From JABWAJ01 sp038323375 (GTDB taxonomy: Bacteria > Bacteroidota > Bacteroidia > Chitinophagales > Saprospiraceae), in the NCBI GenBank assembly GCA_038323375.1, contig JBBQGV010000020.1:6363-70362 (forward strand): DNA of 64,000 nucleotides, written 5' to 3'. The notes below the pieces were generated by a model. The model ran no database searches. It was not told where the DNA came from and was given only the letters and a program-made list of their open reading frames with translations. Positions within the stretch are counted from its first letter, which is position 1; each line of letters begins with the position of its first letter. Positions 18,064 to 26,324 of this stretch are shown here, one piece after another. The position numbers and the translations under genes were made by a program.

Positions 18064-19101
18064 ATGCCACTTAAAATAGACATGCACACCCACATCATCC
18101 CGGAGCAAATGCCGCGTTTTGCAAAAAAATTCGGCTACGACGGGTTCATCCACTTAGAGCATCACAAGCCCGGATACGCGCGCATGATGAAGGGGGAGCA
18201 GTTTTTCCGTGAAATCGAAGCCAATTGCTGGGACGCACAATTGCGCATCGAAGAATATGCAACGCATCTTACGCAAATGCAGGTGGTATGCACCATTCCG
18301 GTGTTGTTTTCCTATTGGGCCAAACCGCAGGATACCCTTGCCGTTGCGCAGTTTTTGAACGACGACATCGCCCGGTTGGTCGCTGACCATCCGCAGCACT
18401 ACATCGGCCTCGGCACCCTGCCCATGCAGGACGCTACCTTAGCCATACAGGAACTTGAGCGCTGCAAAGCCATCGGTTTGGTCGGCATCCAGATTGGCTC
18501 CAACATCAACGAACGCAACCTGAATGAGCCTGAATTCCAGCCCATCTTCGAAGCTTGCCAGTTGCTGGGCATGGCGGTTTTTGTACACCCCTGGAACATG
18601 ATGGGCACCAAACACATCGAAAAATACTGGCTGCCCTGGTTAGTGGGCATGCCTGCCGAAACGGCGCGCGCCATCTGCTCCATGATTTTTGGCGGGGTGT
18701 TCGAGCGTTTCCCGGCCTTGCGAGTGTGTTTTGCGCACGCGGGCGGCTCTTTCCTGCCCACCATCGGACGCATTGAGCACGGTTACAATTGTCGCCCCGA
18801 CCTCGTGGCAGTGGATAACCCCGTGAATCCCCGCGACTATCTCGGCAAGTTTTGGGTGGACTGCATCACCCACGACCCCGTGATGCTGCGCTACGTGTTG
18901 GACATGGTGGGCGAAGGCAAAGTGACGCTCGGTTCTGATTACCCCTTCCCGCTCGGCGATTTGGAGATCGGCGCGTTTATTGAAACGATGGGCTTGCCGG
19001 ATACGACGCTGGAAAAGATTTATTGGCGCAATACGGTGGATTGGCTGGGGTTGGAGCCGCTTAGTTTTTTCCAGAAGACCACTTTGTCTTCTCCGTCTTG
19101 A
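18064..19101 (+). CDS. 2-amino-3-carboxymuconate-6-semialdehyde decarboxylase-like amidohydrolase
   Basis: 345 residues, cytosolic, TIM-barrel amidohydrolase. The N-terminal metal site DMHTHIIPE, the barrel-strand FVHPWNMMG (His), CFAHAGGSFLP and GSDYPFPLGD (metal-binding Asp) match the ACMSD subgroup closely, including the FWVDCITHDP segment before the last strand. ACMSD diverts the kynurenine-pathway intermediate ACMS away from quinolinate, a step of tryptophan catabolism. No other kynurenine-pathway gene is in the window, so pathway placement rests on family alone. The ATG at 18064 starts directly before the conserved core. Its 3' end overlaps an antisense GNAT remnant by 82 bp, and its last about 15 residues look atypical. 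Confidence 0.82.
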   Translation: MPLKIDMHTHIIPEQMPRFAKKFGYDGFIHLEHHKPGYARMMKGEQFFREIEANCWDAQLRIEEYATHLTQMQVVCTIPVLFSYWAKPQDTLAVAQFLNDDIARLVADHPQHYIGLGTLPMQDATLAIQELERCKAIGLVGIQIGSNINERNLNEPEFQPIFEACQLLGMAVFVHPWNMMGTKHIEKYWLPWLVGMPAETARAICSMIFGGVFERFPALRVCFAHAGGSFLPTIGRIEHGYNCRPDLVAVDNPVNPRDYLGKFWVDCITHDPVMLRYVLDMVGEGKVTLGSDYPFPLGDLEIGAFIETMGLPDTTLEKIYWRNTVDWLGLEPLSFFQKTTLSSPS

Positions 19102-19304
19102 TAAAAATCCCGAATCACGGCCGCTCTTTCATAGTTGCATTTGTCGTAGAACTTTCGTGTCCTTTCAAATTCGGGTAACCCGGAAGTTTCTACAATCAAT
19201 ACTCTTTGCCCCGCTTCCAGTAGCATTTTTTGGGATACGACAGTCCGCAGGGCGGGCAGAATTGATTTGATGGTTTTGGTGGTTTTACTATCTTTGTTGA
19301 ACAA
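19020..19304 (-). pseudogene. GNAT acetyltransferase remnant (C-terminal part)
   Basis: This reading frame on the minus strand contains a recognisable C-terminal half of a GNAT N-acetyltransferase: LEAGQRVLIVETSGLPEF, ERTRKFYDKCNYER and RDFYQDGEDKVVFWKKL. These correspond to the last beta strands and helix of the fold. The N-terminal half, including most of the acetyl-CoA-binding region, is missing, and the preceding about 20 residues do not resemble the family. Its end runs antisense through the last 82 bp of the ACMSD gene. I read it as a truncated gene left by a rearrangement. Confidence 0.65.
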
Positions 19305-19415
19305 ACTCAGCTCTTAACCATCACAAAAAACTTGCATTCAAGCTCTTAAAATAAGTACTTGAGCAATACCCGGTACGTCTAATTATTTTGTTTCAAAACA
19401 TCAAATCTTCTGACT

Positions 19416-19553
19416 ATGGCAACTTCAGCATTGATCATGTGGCTTACCACTGTAACGATTGTGGCTAGTTTTTGCGGTTTCTTTTTTTATAAAATTCTGA
19501 CGACTAAAAGTGGGGGCGAGCAGGCAGAGGCGAAGCACCAGGAGCAGGAATAG
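19416..19553 (+). CDS. 45-residue single-pass membrane peptide
   Basis: ATG at 19416 to TAG at 19551-19553 encodes 45 residues: MATSALIMW, one hydrophobic segment of about 22 residues ending FFFYKIL, then a charged tail (GGEQAEAKHQEQE). The opening MxTSAIIM-like stretch resembles the small accessory subunits (MetS type) of sodium/solute symporters, but no transporter gene is adjacent, so this is only a resemblance. It is followed by an imperfect hairpin at 19562-19620. Confidence 0.5.
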   Translation: MATSALIMWLTTVTIVASFCGFFFYKILTTKSGGEQAEAKHQEQE

Positions 19554-19561
19554 CAGTGTTG

Positions 19562-19620
19562 GTCGTTTAGTCCGTGTTCCCCAGGAAGGCATCACTGGGA
19601 ACGCGGACTACGCGAACGAC
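19562..19620. terminator. Imperfect 59-nt hairpin after the small membrane ORF
   Basis: GTCGTTTAGTCCGTGTTCCC on the left pairs, with a small bulge, to GGGAACGCGGACTACGCGAACGAC split across 19597-19620. It starts 9 bp after the 45-residue ORF. There is no T tract, so the role as terminator is uncertain; it may be an RNA-stabilising hairpin. Confidence 0.4.
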
Positions 19621-19785
19621 ACAGATACTGCGGAATGTGTGCGGCTAAATTGGATCACCCCTGGGCAGCTTCCAACGCTTCCAAACCAATCCTCCCTGCC
19701 CAATAAATTTCTTCCACGCTTTTCTCATTTCCTGCCTATATTCGTAGCGAATAATGCCGTATGGCTTTTCATCACGCATTCACCA

Positions 19786-20874
19786 ATGCCCATGCCACCC
19801 AACAGCAACACAGTCGCCATAGACTGGCGTTTTATCCTCGACAAACTCCGACGGGAACAATGCCTCCTGGTGTTGGGCCCTGAAGCGTACATTGGGGCTG
19901 ATGGCGTCACCCACCGCGAACAATTGTTGCGGCAACTCGACATCGGCAATAACCCGAACATCATCCGCCATTACGCCGACGACGACCTTTTTCTGTTTGA
20001 TCAGCCTTACAAACGCACGTTGGTTTGCCACCAGATTCAGGCTTTTTACGAACAGGCGGAACCCAACGAAACCCTGCGGATGATCGCGGAAATTCCGTTC
20101 AACATCATCCTGACCGTGACGCCCGACGGCACCCTGGCTAAAGCTTTTGAAGCAGCGGAATTGCCTTATCAGTTTGGCTACTACAAAAAAGACAAAGACC
20201 CCCAGCCCGTCAAAAAACCGACGCGACAACTGCCGCTGATTTACAACACATTTGGCTATGTGGAAAGTGAAGAATCCATCGTGCTGACTCACAACGACCT
20301 GTACGATTATTTCAAATCCATTTTCGCGCATCGGAGCATGCCGGAAGAACTGAAAACGCAGTTGCGCGAGGTAAAAAGCATCATTTTCCTCGGTGTGCCG
20401 TTCGAAAAGTGGTACATGCAATTGTTGTTGCGCGAACTGGAAATCCATCGCCAGGAATATGCCTTTATCCGCTTTGCTGCCAACCAAACGCTGAGCGATG
20501 AAGAGCGCGCCTTGTGCGTGGATCAGTTCCAAATCAATTTCGTGGCGCGCAACCTGCCCGATTTCATTCGCGATCTACACCAGCAATGTGCCGAACATGG
20601 CTTGCTGAGAAGCGCAGACAGCGGCGAAGACTCGCGTCCCCAACAAATCCGCCGCTTAGTGAGCAGCGCCAAATTGGACGAAGCCATCGAAATGCTGCGC
20701 GAACTCACTGCCCCGGGGGATTTGGCAGACGAAGTGTCCGGACTTGCCGGGCGCTACCGCCGCTACAAGCTAAAAGAAAGCCAGGGCGTTTTGTACGAGC
20801 AGGATAAGGAAGTCCAGTACAACCAGATCAGCACCAGCGTGCTGGATTTATTAAAAGAAGTCGAGGCGGGATAA
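19786..20874 (+). CDS. SIR2-like protein with C-terminal effector-associated domain
   Basis: 362 residues, no signal peptide. Residues about 12-260 follow the SIR2-like fold of bacterial conflict proteins: CLLVLGPEAYIG (nucleotide loop, about 26-37), FNIILTVTPD (about 104-114), LPLIYNTFGY and SIVLTHNDLYDYF (about 150-180), IIFLGVPFEKWYMQLLLREL. Two active-site signatures are altered: the usual TxNxD is TVTPD and the catalytic His-Gly is NTFG, so NAD hydrolysis is doubtful. Residues about 286-355 (RRLVSSAKLDEAIEML ... GRYRRYKLKESQGVL) match an effector-associated domain of the EAD11 kind, which recruits partners by homotypic binding. The stop codon lies inside a 64-bp palindrome, and the nSTAND1 gene begins 71 bp later. 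Start chosen at the ATG before MPPNSN; 19792 is equally possible. Confidence 0.75.
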   Translation: MPMPPNSNTVAIDWRFILDKLRREQCLLVLGPEAYIGADGVTHREQLLRQLDIGNNPNIIRHYADDDLFLFDQPYKRTLVCHQIQAFYEQAEPNETLRMIAEIPFNIILTVTPDGTLAKAFEAAELPYQFGYYKKDKDPQPVKKPTRQLPLIYNTFGYVESEESIVLTHNDLYDYFKSIFAHRSMPEELKTQLREVKSIIFLGVPFEKWYMQLLLRELEIHRQEYAFIRFAANQTLSDEERALCVDQFQINFVARNLPDFIRDLHQQCAEHGLLRSADSGEDSRPQQIRRLVSSAKLDEAIEMLRELTAPGDLADEVSGLAGRYRRYKLKESQGVLYEQDKEVQYNQISTSVLDLLKEVEAG

Positions 20875-20930
20875 AGGAGATACGTGTCGGACACCTTCGA
20901 AGGTGTCCGACACGTATCTCCTTTATCCCG
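20867..20930. repeat. 64-bp perfect palindrome (GTCGGACAC family, copy P1)
   Basis: Positions 20867-20930 equal their own reverse complement without a mismatch; the centre is TTCGAA. The core GTGTCGGACACC is shared with copies at 49342, 53391 and 57821. The outer 17-bp arms are specific to this locus and include the stop codon of the SIR2-like gene (TAA, 20872-20874) and its inverted copy. No T tract follows. In mRNA it would form a 32-bp hairpin between the first two genes of the module, which could protect the 3' end or lower downstream expression. Confidence 0.9.
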
Positions 20931-20945
20931 AGCAAAAACAAAACC

Positions 20946-22706
20946 ATGTCTAAACAATCCCGCTATCCCGGAGCGCGGCCTTTCGACACTGCCCAGCAAC
21001 ACATCTTTTTTGGCCGCGGCGCCGATGTAGATGCACTGGAGCGCCTGCTCGCATTAGAACAGGTGGTGGTGTTGTACGGCAAATCGGGACTGGGAAAAAG
21101 CTCCCTGCTCAACGCCGGACTGCTGCCCCGCGCTGAGGCCAACCTTAAGTTGCAACCCCAAACCGCTCGGTTTGGCGCGTTCACGAAAGACAACCCCGCC
21201 ACGCCGCTTGAAAAATCGAAATCGCGGATTGCGGTCGCTCCTTCGCCCCTTTTGGACAGCATCCGTCCGGACAGCGAAGACAGCCTGTGGTACCACCTCA
21301 AAAGCCGGCAATTAGCGCAGGAAAACGCGGAGGAATCTGGATTTTTGCTCGTTTTTGACCAGTTTGAAGAGTTGTTTACCTACGCTGAAGACGCTGTCAA
21401 ACACTTCGTGCAACAGCTCAGCGAAGCATTGTTCACCACCATTCCGGACCGCTACCGCGCGCAACTCAAGCTGCGCATGGAACAAGATCCCGGTTTCCTG
21501 AGCGCCGATGATCTGGAACGCCTGCACACACCTTTCCGGCTGAAGGTTCTGATGGCCATCCGCGCTGACCGCATGGAATTGCTCAACCGGCTCAAAACTT
21601 TCCTGCCGCAGATCATGGACAACATGCACGAACTGAGCGCCCTCGATCCGGAACAGGCCGAAGCTGCGATCCTTTCCCCCGCTTTTGCACCCGGCGATTT
21701 TGCTTCGCCCCCGTTCGATTACGAAGACTCGGCGCTAGACCAGTTGCTGGATTTCCTGAGCGAAGGCGGCACAGAGTCTATTGAGTCGTTCCAGTTGCAG
21801 ATCCTTTGCTCGCACTTAGAGCAGGATGTGGTGATCAAACAAGGGCGCCGACTAATTACGCAGGCCGACCTGGAAAAACCCGCCGATATACTCGAAAATT
21901 ACTACCTGCTGCGCATCGGCGAAATTCCGGACGAAGCCGATCGGCTTGCCGCACGCCACCTCATCGAAGACGGGCTGATTTTCGAAGAGGAAGAACGCCG
22001 CATCAGCCTCTACGAAGGCCAGGTGTTGCGCGACTACGGCATCCGACCGGAATTGCTGCGTCAACTGCTCGACACCCACCTGATCCGCTCTGAACCGAGT
22101 CTGCGCGGCGGTTACACTTACGAGCTGAGCCACGATACCCTTGTGGCACCTGTGTTGCGCGCCAAGGCCACCCGATTGGAAGAAGAGCGCATCCGCCAGG
22201 CCAAATTGGCAAAGCAGGAACAGGAAAAAGTGCTCCTCGAATTGCGCCAAAAAGCTGAAGAAGAAGCGGCCAAACGCAAAGAGGCCGAAGCATTGCGCAG
22301 TCAGGCAGAAACCGCCCAAAAAGAAGCCGAATTTGCACGAACCAAAGCGGAAGAAGAGAAACAAAAAGCCCAGAAAAACTTCTACATCGCCATGGGAATG
22401 GTCGTGTTGTCGCTGTTCAGTTCCGTGTTGGCGGGGTATCTTTACGATCAGACTGAAAAGGAACGGGCAAAATTGGAAATCGCAGAAAAAGAAGCGGTGA
22501 ATGCCAAACAAGATGCCGAGAACAAACTTGATGCTTATGAACGCGAACGCGCAAAAACCCTCGTCCGGGAAGGGGATGAATTTTTGCGGAATGATGAGGT
22601 AGATATGGCGCTTCACAAATACATCCGCGCTTCCGAACTGACGCCGGATGATGAAGCCATCCAGAAAAAAGTAAAGGATTGCAAAGCGATTTTGGGGGAG
22701 AAATGA
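20946..22706 (+). CDS. nSTAND1 NTPase with transmembrane segment and TPR-like tail
   Basis: 586 residues. The opening YPGARPFDTAQQHIFFGR is the nSTAND1 hallmark. Walker A is GKSGLGKSS at 45-53 and Walker B VFDQFEEL near 138. The STAND module runs to about 400 with a winged-helix-like end (YELSHDTLVAPVL). A long Glu/Lys/Ala coiled coil (about 405-475) leads into one membrane segment (about 480-499), then a second coiled coil and a TPR-like unit (EFLRNDEVDMALHKYIRASELTPDDEAI). STAND proteins are signal-triggered switches in immunity and stress. It sits between a SIR2/EAD protein and an exported LRR protein on the same strand, suggesting sensor-switch-effector roles. If the N-terminus is cytosolic, the last about 85 residues lie in the periplasm. 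Confidence 0.8.
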   Translation: MSKQSRYPGARPFDTAQQHIFFGRGADVDALERLLALEQVVVLYGKSGLGKSSLLNAGLLPRAEANLKLQPQTARFGAFTKDNPATPLEKSKSRIAVAPSPLLDSIRPDSEDSLWYHLKSRQLAQENAEESGFLLVFDQFEELFTYAEDAVKHFVQQLSEALFTTIPDRYRAQLKLRMEQDPGFLSADDLERLHTPFRLKVLMAIRADRMELLNRLKTFLPQIMDNMHELSALDPEQAEAAILSPAFAPGDFASPPFDYEDSALDQLLDFLSEGGTESIESFQLQILCSHLEQDVVIKQGRRLITQADLEKPADILENYYLLRIGEIPDEADRLAARHLIEDGLIFEEEERRISLYEGQVLRDYGIRPELLRQLLDTHLIRSEPSLRGGYTYELSHDTLVAPVLRAKATRLEEERIRQAKLAKQEQEKVLLELRQKAEEEAAKRKEAEALRSQAETAQKEAEFARTKAEEEKQKAQKNFYIAMGMVVLSLFSSVLAGYLYDQTEKERAKLEIAEKEAVNAKQDAENKLDAYERERAKTLVREGDEFLRNDEVDMALHKYIRASELTPDDEAIQKKVKDCKAILGEK

Positions 22707-22861
22707 GGTGCGTTGAGTGTTGGGCGTTGTTCGTTGTTCGTTACAGTTCTAACAACGCTCAACGAACAACGGTAGACAGTAGACAGGAATCCCATACACC
22801 ATAATATCTCAACCCTAACGGACAACGATGAACAGACAACGAACAACTTAATAAAACACCC

Positions 22862-24505
22862 ATGCGAACCCTGCTTCTGACCCTGTGCCTTCTGCTCGCT
22901 GCCGGCTTCCTGCATGCCCAAAAGGAATGCCACTACGCCACCTTAATGGCCGAAGGCAAAGCTTTGTTTGAAAAGCAGAACTTCCGCGCCGCTCTGAAAA
23001 AATTCAATGCAGCCCGCACCTGCGACGCCTCGCAATCAAAAGCCGTAGACGAAGCCATTAGCCGTCTGTTCGATGCGATTGAACGGCAACGCGACGAGGC
23101 CAAAGCGCAGCGCGATGAAGCTCAAAAGCAACGCAAACGCGCGGAAGCGGCATTGAAACAGGCAGAAATTGAAAAACAGCGCGTCGAAGTCCAAATCGCA
23201 AAAAATAAAAAACTGATTGACGCTTTCTATTTTTACGAAGGGCGGCTGGCGTTGGCCTACAAAGAAGACCGCTTTGGCTTTATTGATACTGCGGGCAATG
23301 TGGTTATTGATTACCGATATGAAAAAGCGGAACAATTTGATGAGTTGGGTTTTGCCAAAGTACTGATGGACAAGGAAAATTATCTGATTGATACCGATGG
23401 GAATGAATACAAAGTGGCCTACAACCTTGAAGCCCTTGACGAGTCTGTCACGGCGCTTGATTTGAGAGGAATTACCCTTGACAGCTTCCCTACTGCGGTT
23501 CTGGAACAGCGCCAACTAAAAGTGCTCATTCTTGAAAATAGTCCTTGGTCAAGCAAAAGCAGGTATATAAATCTACCCCCTGAAATTGCGCAATTACAGC
23601 AACTTCGGTTCCTGGATGTGGCAAATTTGGGAATTGGCGAACTCCCAGCCGAAATCGGACAACTGAAAGACCTGCAATATTTGAACCTGAACGGAAACTT
23701 TATGGATCATTTGCCGGACGAAATTGGGGCCTTAAAAAATCTAAAAACGCTTAAACTCTACAGCAATCAACTCAGCACGTTGCCTGATGAAATCTTCACC
23801 TTCAAAAACCTGGAAAGCCTTGATCTCTCTCAAAATGCGTTGAAAATTTTGCCACCTGAAATAGCACACCTACAAAATCTGCAATACCTCAACCTCGGCG
23901 GCAACTACTTCAATACCCTGCCTGAGCAATTCGGTGCACTGCAAAACCTCCAGGAACTTTATCTTTTTCAGAACCAGTTCACCACCCTGCCGGCCGCTAT
24001 CGGGCAATTGAAAAACCTGAAAAGCCTCGATCTCACCGGAAATGAACTCAGCGTGCTGCCTCCCCAAATTGGCGTATTATCCAATCTGGAATCTCTCGAA
24101 ATTGGCGAGAACCAGCTCAAGGCGCTGCCAGCTGAAATCGGCGCGTTAAAAAAACTGCAACGCCTTTTCCTGAGTCGCAACCAATTAGAAGCGTTGCCCC
24201 TTGAGGTTGGCAACTTAAAAAACCTGCAACTCCTCTACCTTGATCACAACCGCATTCAAACCCTTCCGCCAGGCATCGGAACTTTAAAAAACCTGAAAAA
24301 CATGTCTCTGTATGGGAACAATAGACTCCTTCCCGCCTCTGTGCTCAACGCATTTCGGAATTTCCCGAAACCGATTGATTTTTCTACCGATGAATATGAA
24401 TTTATGCTGGGCAAAAGTGATCGCCGCCTTTTGATGATTTTGAGTGCAAATTTAATGGGAACTGCGGAGGTTAAAGAATTGAGGCGGTTGAAGGAAAGAG
24501 AGTGA
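22862..24505 (+). CDS. Exported leucine-rich-repeat protein with WG repeat
   Basis: 547 residues. Signal peptide 1-19 (LLAAGFLHAQ), a short helical/TPR-like unit (ALFEKQNFRAALKKFNAA), a charged coiled coil (about 70-118), a WG-type repeat (DRFGFIDTAGNVVIDYRYEKAEQF), then about 11 consecutive 23-residue leucine-rich repeats of the LPxEIGxLKNLxxLxLxxNxL type to about residue 490. It is probably a periplasmic or surface binding protein. The gap of 155 bp from the nSTAND1 gene holds fold-back microrepeats (CGTTGTTCGTTGTTCGTT and its complement) rather than a clear promoter, so co-transcription is plausible. The coiled-coil composition resembles the nSTAND1 protein's. No lipobox, no T9SS domain. 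Confidence 0.8.
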   Translation: MRTLLLTLCLLLAAGFLHAQKECHYATLMAEGKALFEKQNFRAALKKFNAARTCDASQSKAVDEAISRLFDAIERQRDEAKAQRDEAQKQRKRAEAALKQAEIEKQRVEVQIAKNKKLIDAFYFYEGRLALAYKEDRFGFIDTAGNVVIDYRYEKAEQFDELGFAKVLMDKENYLIDTDGNEYKVAYNLEALDESVTALDLRGITLDSFPTAVLEQRQLKVLILENSPWSSKSRYINLPPEIAQLQQLRFLDVANLGIGELPAEIGQLKDLQYLNLNGNFMDHLPDEIGALKNLKTLKLYSNQLSTLPDEIFTFKNLESLDLSQNALKILPPEIAHLQNLQYLNLGGNYFNTLPEQFGALQNLQELYLFQNQFTTLPAAIGQLKNLKSLDLTGNELSVLPPQIGVLSNLESLEIGENQLKALPAEIGALKKLQRLFLSRNQLEALPLEVGNLKNLQLLYLDHNRIQTLPPGIGTLKNLKNMSLYGNNRLLPASVLNAFRNFPKPIDFSTDEYEFMLGKSDRRLLMILSANLMGTAEVKELRRLKERE

Positions 24506-24726
24506 GTTCGTAACTCAGATTGCTCAAGTAACTGAAGCGGGCAGCCGGGAGCTGACTGAGGAGACTCACTATTTGCTTTTTCGCCAAAGGCAGACGAAGT
24601 AGCACCATCTACCTTTTGGGCTTCCAAGGTCTTTTTGACTTGCAAATAAGGCTGATCTAACACCCCCTTGTCGTTGAGGCGTGCAATCAAAGTAATCAGT
24701 TCTAACTTTTGAGCGTCAACACTCAT
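24256..24726 (-). CDS. Possible small ORF, antitoxin-like N-terminus, antisense to LRR gene
   Basis: The first about 40 residues (SVDAQKLELITLIARLNDKG, LQVKKTLEAQK) lie outside the LRR gene. They resemble the helical N-termini of small Bacteroidota addiction-module antitoxins. The remaining 75 residues run antisense through the last 250 bp of the LRR gene and look like shadow translation. Either a short gene has lost its proper end, or the frame is not coding. No toxin is adjacent. Confidence 0.25.
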   Translation of the reverse strand: MSVDAQKLELITLIARLNDKGVLDQPYLQVKKTLEAQKVDGATSSAFGEKANSESPQSAPGCPLQLLEQSELRTHSLSFNRLNSLTSAVPIKFALKIIKRRRSLLPSINSYSSVEKSIGFGKFRNALSTEAGRSLLFPYRDMFFRFFKVPMPGGRV

Positions 24727-24830
24727 GCCGTTTTCTTTTCAACAATTTTACTAAAAAAATTCAAACAACTCATACCTCGTCAATTATCAGGAATACGATT
24801 CCCCGGACATCAATAGCATGCTGACACACA

Positions 24831-24865
24831 TTGGGTCTTTTTCTCCCCATTTTTTGCTACCTTTA
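24831..24865 (+). promoter_or_regulatory. Bacteroidota-type promoter for the DUF1684 gene
   Basis: TTGGG at 24831 and a -7 box TACCTTTA at 24858-24865, 24 bp before the ATG at 24889. The -7 box matches TAnnTTTG at all but the last base. Confidence 0.45.
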
Positions 24866-24888
24866 CCCACACAACCCAATTCAGACGT

Positions 24889-25518
24889 ATGAAGCAGTAT
24901 CGTTTATTGGTGGCGCTGATCCTTTGCACCGCAAACTTGTTGTGCGCCCAAAACGCCTCCAAACCCTACACCAAATCCCTTGCAAAACACCGCAAGGAAT
25001 ACCGCAAAGACTTCCTGACCAACGAGCGCTCGCCGCTGAAAAGCAAGGAAGAACTGAAATCGCTGCGTTTTTACGAACCGGACGAACGCTACCGGGTAGA
25101 AGCAACCGTGCAGGTGCTGGAAGGCGAAACGCCATTCGACATGGCGACCTACGCCGGCACGACGAAGCCTTACGTGCGCTATGCATTGTTGAAATTTGAA
25201 CTGATGGGCAAGCCGCTGGAGTTGACGCTGTACCGGAATTTGCAATTGGCAAAAATGCCACAATACAAAGACCACCTGTTTTTGCCCTTCATGGATGCCA
25301 CCAACGGAGAGGCTACTTATGGGGGCGGGCGCTACATGGATTTCAAAATGACGGATATTGCCGGAGGAAAGATGACGATTGATTTCAACAAAGCCTACAA
25401 CCCCTGGTGTGCCTTCAGCGACGGCTACCAATGTCCGATTCCGCCTTTTGAAAATCACCTCGGGGAAGCAGTCGAAGCCGGGGAACGACAGTTCGCCAAA
25501 GAAATAAAGCACCAATAA
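24889..25518 (+). CDS. DUF1684 domain-containing secreted protein
   Basis: 209 residues with a Sec signal peptide (about 1-20, ANLLCAQ). The mature part has the DUF1684 signatures: an N-terminal helix with HRKEYRKDFL, PLKSKEELKSLRFYEPDERYRV, a central beta region and the closing NKAYNPWCAFSDGYQCPIPPFENHL stretch, whose PWC and CPIPP segments are the family's most conserved part. Family members are periplasmic or extracytoplasmic and have no established activity. Full family length, single gene with its own promoter. Confidence 0.82.
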   Translation: MKQYRLLVALILCTANLLCAQNASKPYTKSLAKHRKEYRKDFLTNERSPLKSKEELKSLRFYEPDERYRVEATVQVLEGETPFDMATYAGTTKPYVRYALLKFELMGKPLELTLYRNLQLAKMPQYKDHLFLPFMDATNGEATYGGGRYMDFKMTDIAGGKMTIDFNKAYNPWCAFSDGYQCPIPPFENHLGEAVEAGERQFAKEIKHQ

Positions 25519-25637
25519 AAGTGTCCGAAAAGTGAGATCGTCGTCAAAACAAGGTCATTGAACGAAAGTACACAGGCAGCATTGAACCTGCTGCCCCATT
25601 TTTGCATTATCATATTCAAAACAAAATTCAACATCCA

Positions 25638-26231
25638 ATGAGTAGATCATTAATTGTGATAGCGGTTGTCGCAGGACTCGCACTGATTTTGCTGGGCAAA
25701 GGTTGCAGCAGCTACAATAGCTTTGTTGGTCAGGAAGAAGACGTGGAGAATGCCTGGAGTAAAGTGCAAAGCGCCTATCAGCGGCGTTCTGACCTGATTC
25801 CCAACCTGGTTCAAACGGTGAAAGGCTACGCTAACTTCGAACAGAAAACACTGACCGATGTGGTCAATGCACGCGCCAAAGCAACCAGCATGACGATTGA
25901 CCCTTCTAACATCACACCGGAGCAGTTGAAGGAATTCCAGGCAGCCCAGTCGGGTGTCTCCCAAACGCTGGGCCGACTGATGATGATTACGGAAAACTAT
26001 CCGGATTTGAAGGCCAACACGCAATTCCTCGAATTGCAGTCACAGTTGGAAGGCACAGAAAATCGCATCAAGGTGGAACGCGACCGCTTCAACGATGCGG
26101 CCACCAAATTCAACAAATCTATCCGGACATTCCCGAACAATGTCTTCGCCGGCATCTTCGGCTTTGCGCAAAAAGCACAGTTTGAAGCGCAGGCAGGCGC
26201 GGAAAATGCACCGGCTGTTAATTTTGATTAA
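25638..26231 (+). CDS. LemA family protein
   Basis: 197 residues from the ATG at 25638. An N-terminal membrane segment (LIVIAVVAGLALILLG) is followed by the LemA helical-bundle domain: EDVENAWSKVQSAYQRRSDLIPNLVQTVKGYANFE is the family signature, and FNKSIRTFPNNVFAGIFGF closes it. Function is not known; LemA proteins are inner-membrane proteins with periplasmic helices and usually pair with TPM-domain proteins, as here. The segment GKGCSS could be read as a lipobox, but the cysteine comes after the membrane segment and is not clearly placed. First gene of a LemA-TPM-TPM operon. Confidence 0.9.
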   Translation: MSRSLIVIAVVAGLALILLGKGCSSYNSFVGQEEDVENAWSKVQSAYQRRSDLIPNLVQTVKGYANFEQKTLTDVVNARAKATSMTIDPSNITPEQLKEFQAAQSGVSQTLGRLMMITENYPDLKANTQFLELQSQLEGTENRIKVERDRFNDAATKFNKSIRTFPNNVFAGIFGFAQKAQFEAQAGAENAPAVNFD

Positions 26232-26324
26232 CGAAGTTTGGGTTATTCGCCAGTTGTCGGTTTCAGGTTATTCTGCGAACTGCCAACTGGCGAACTGCCA
26301 ACTTTCAAACCTATCCCACTTCGA

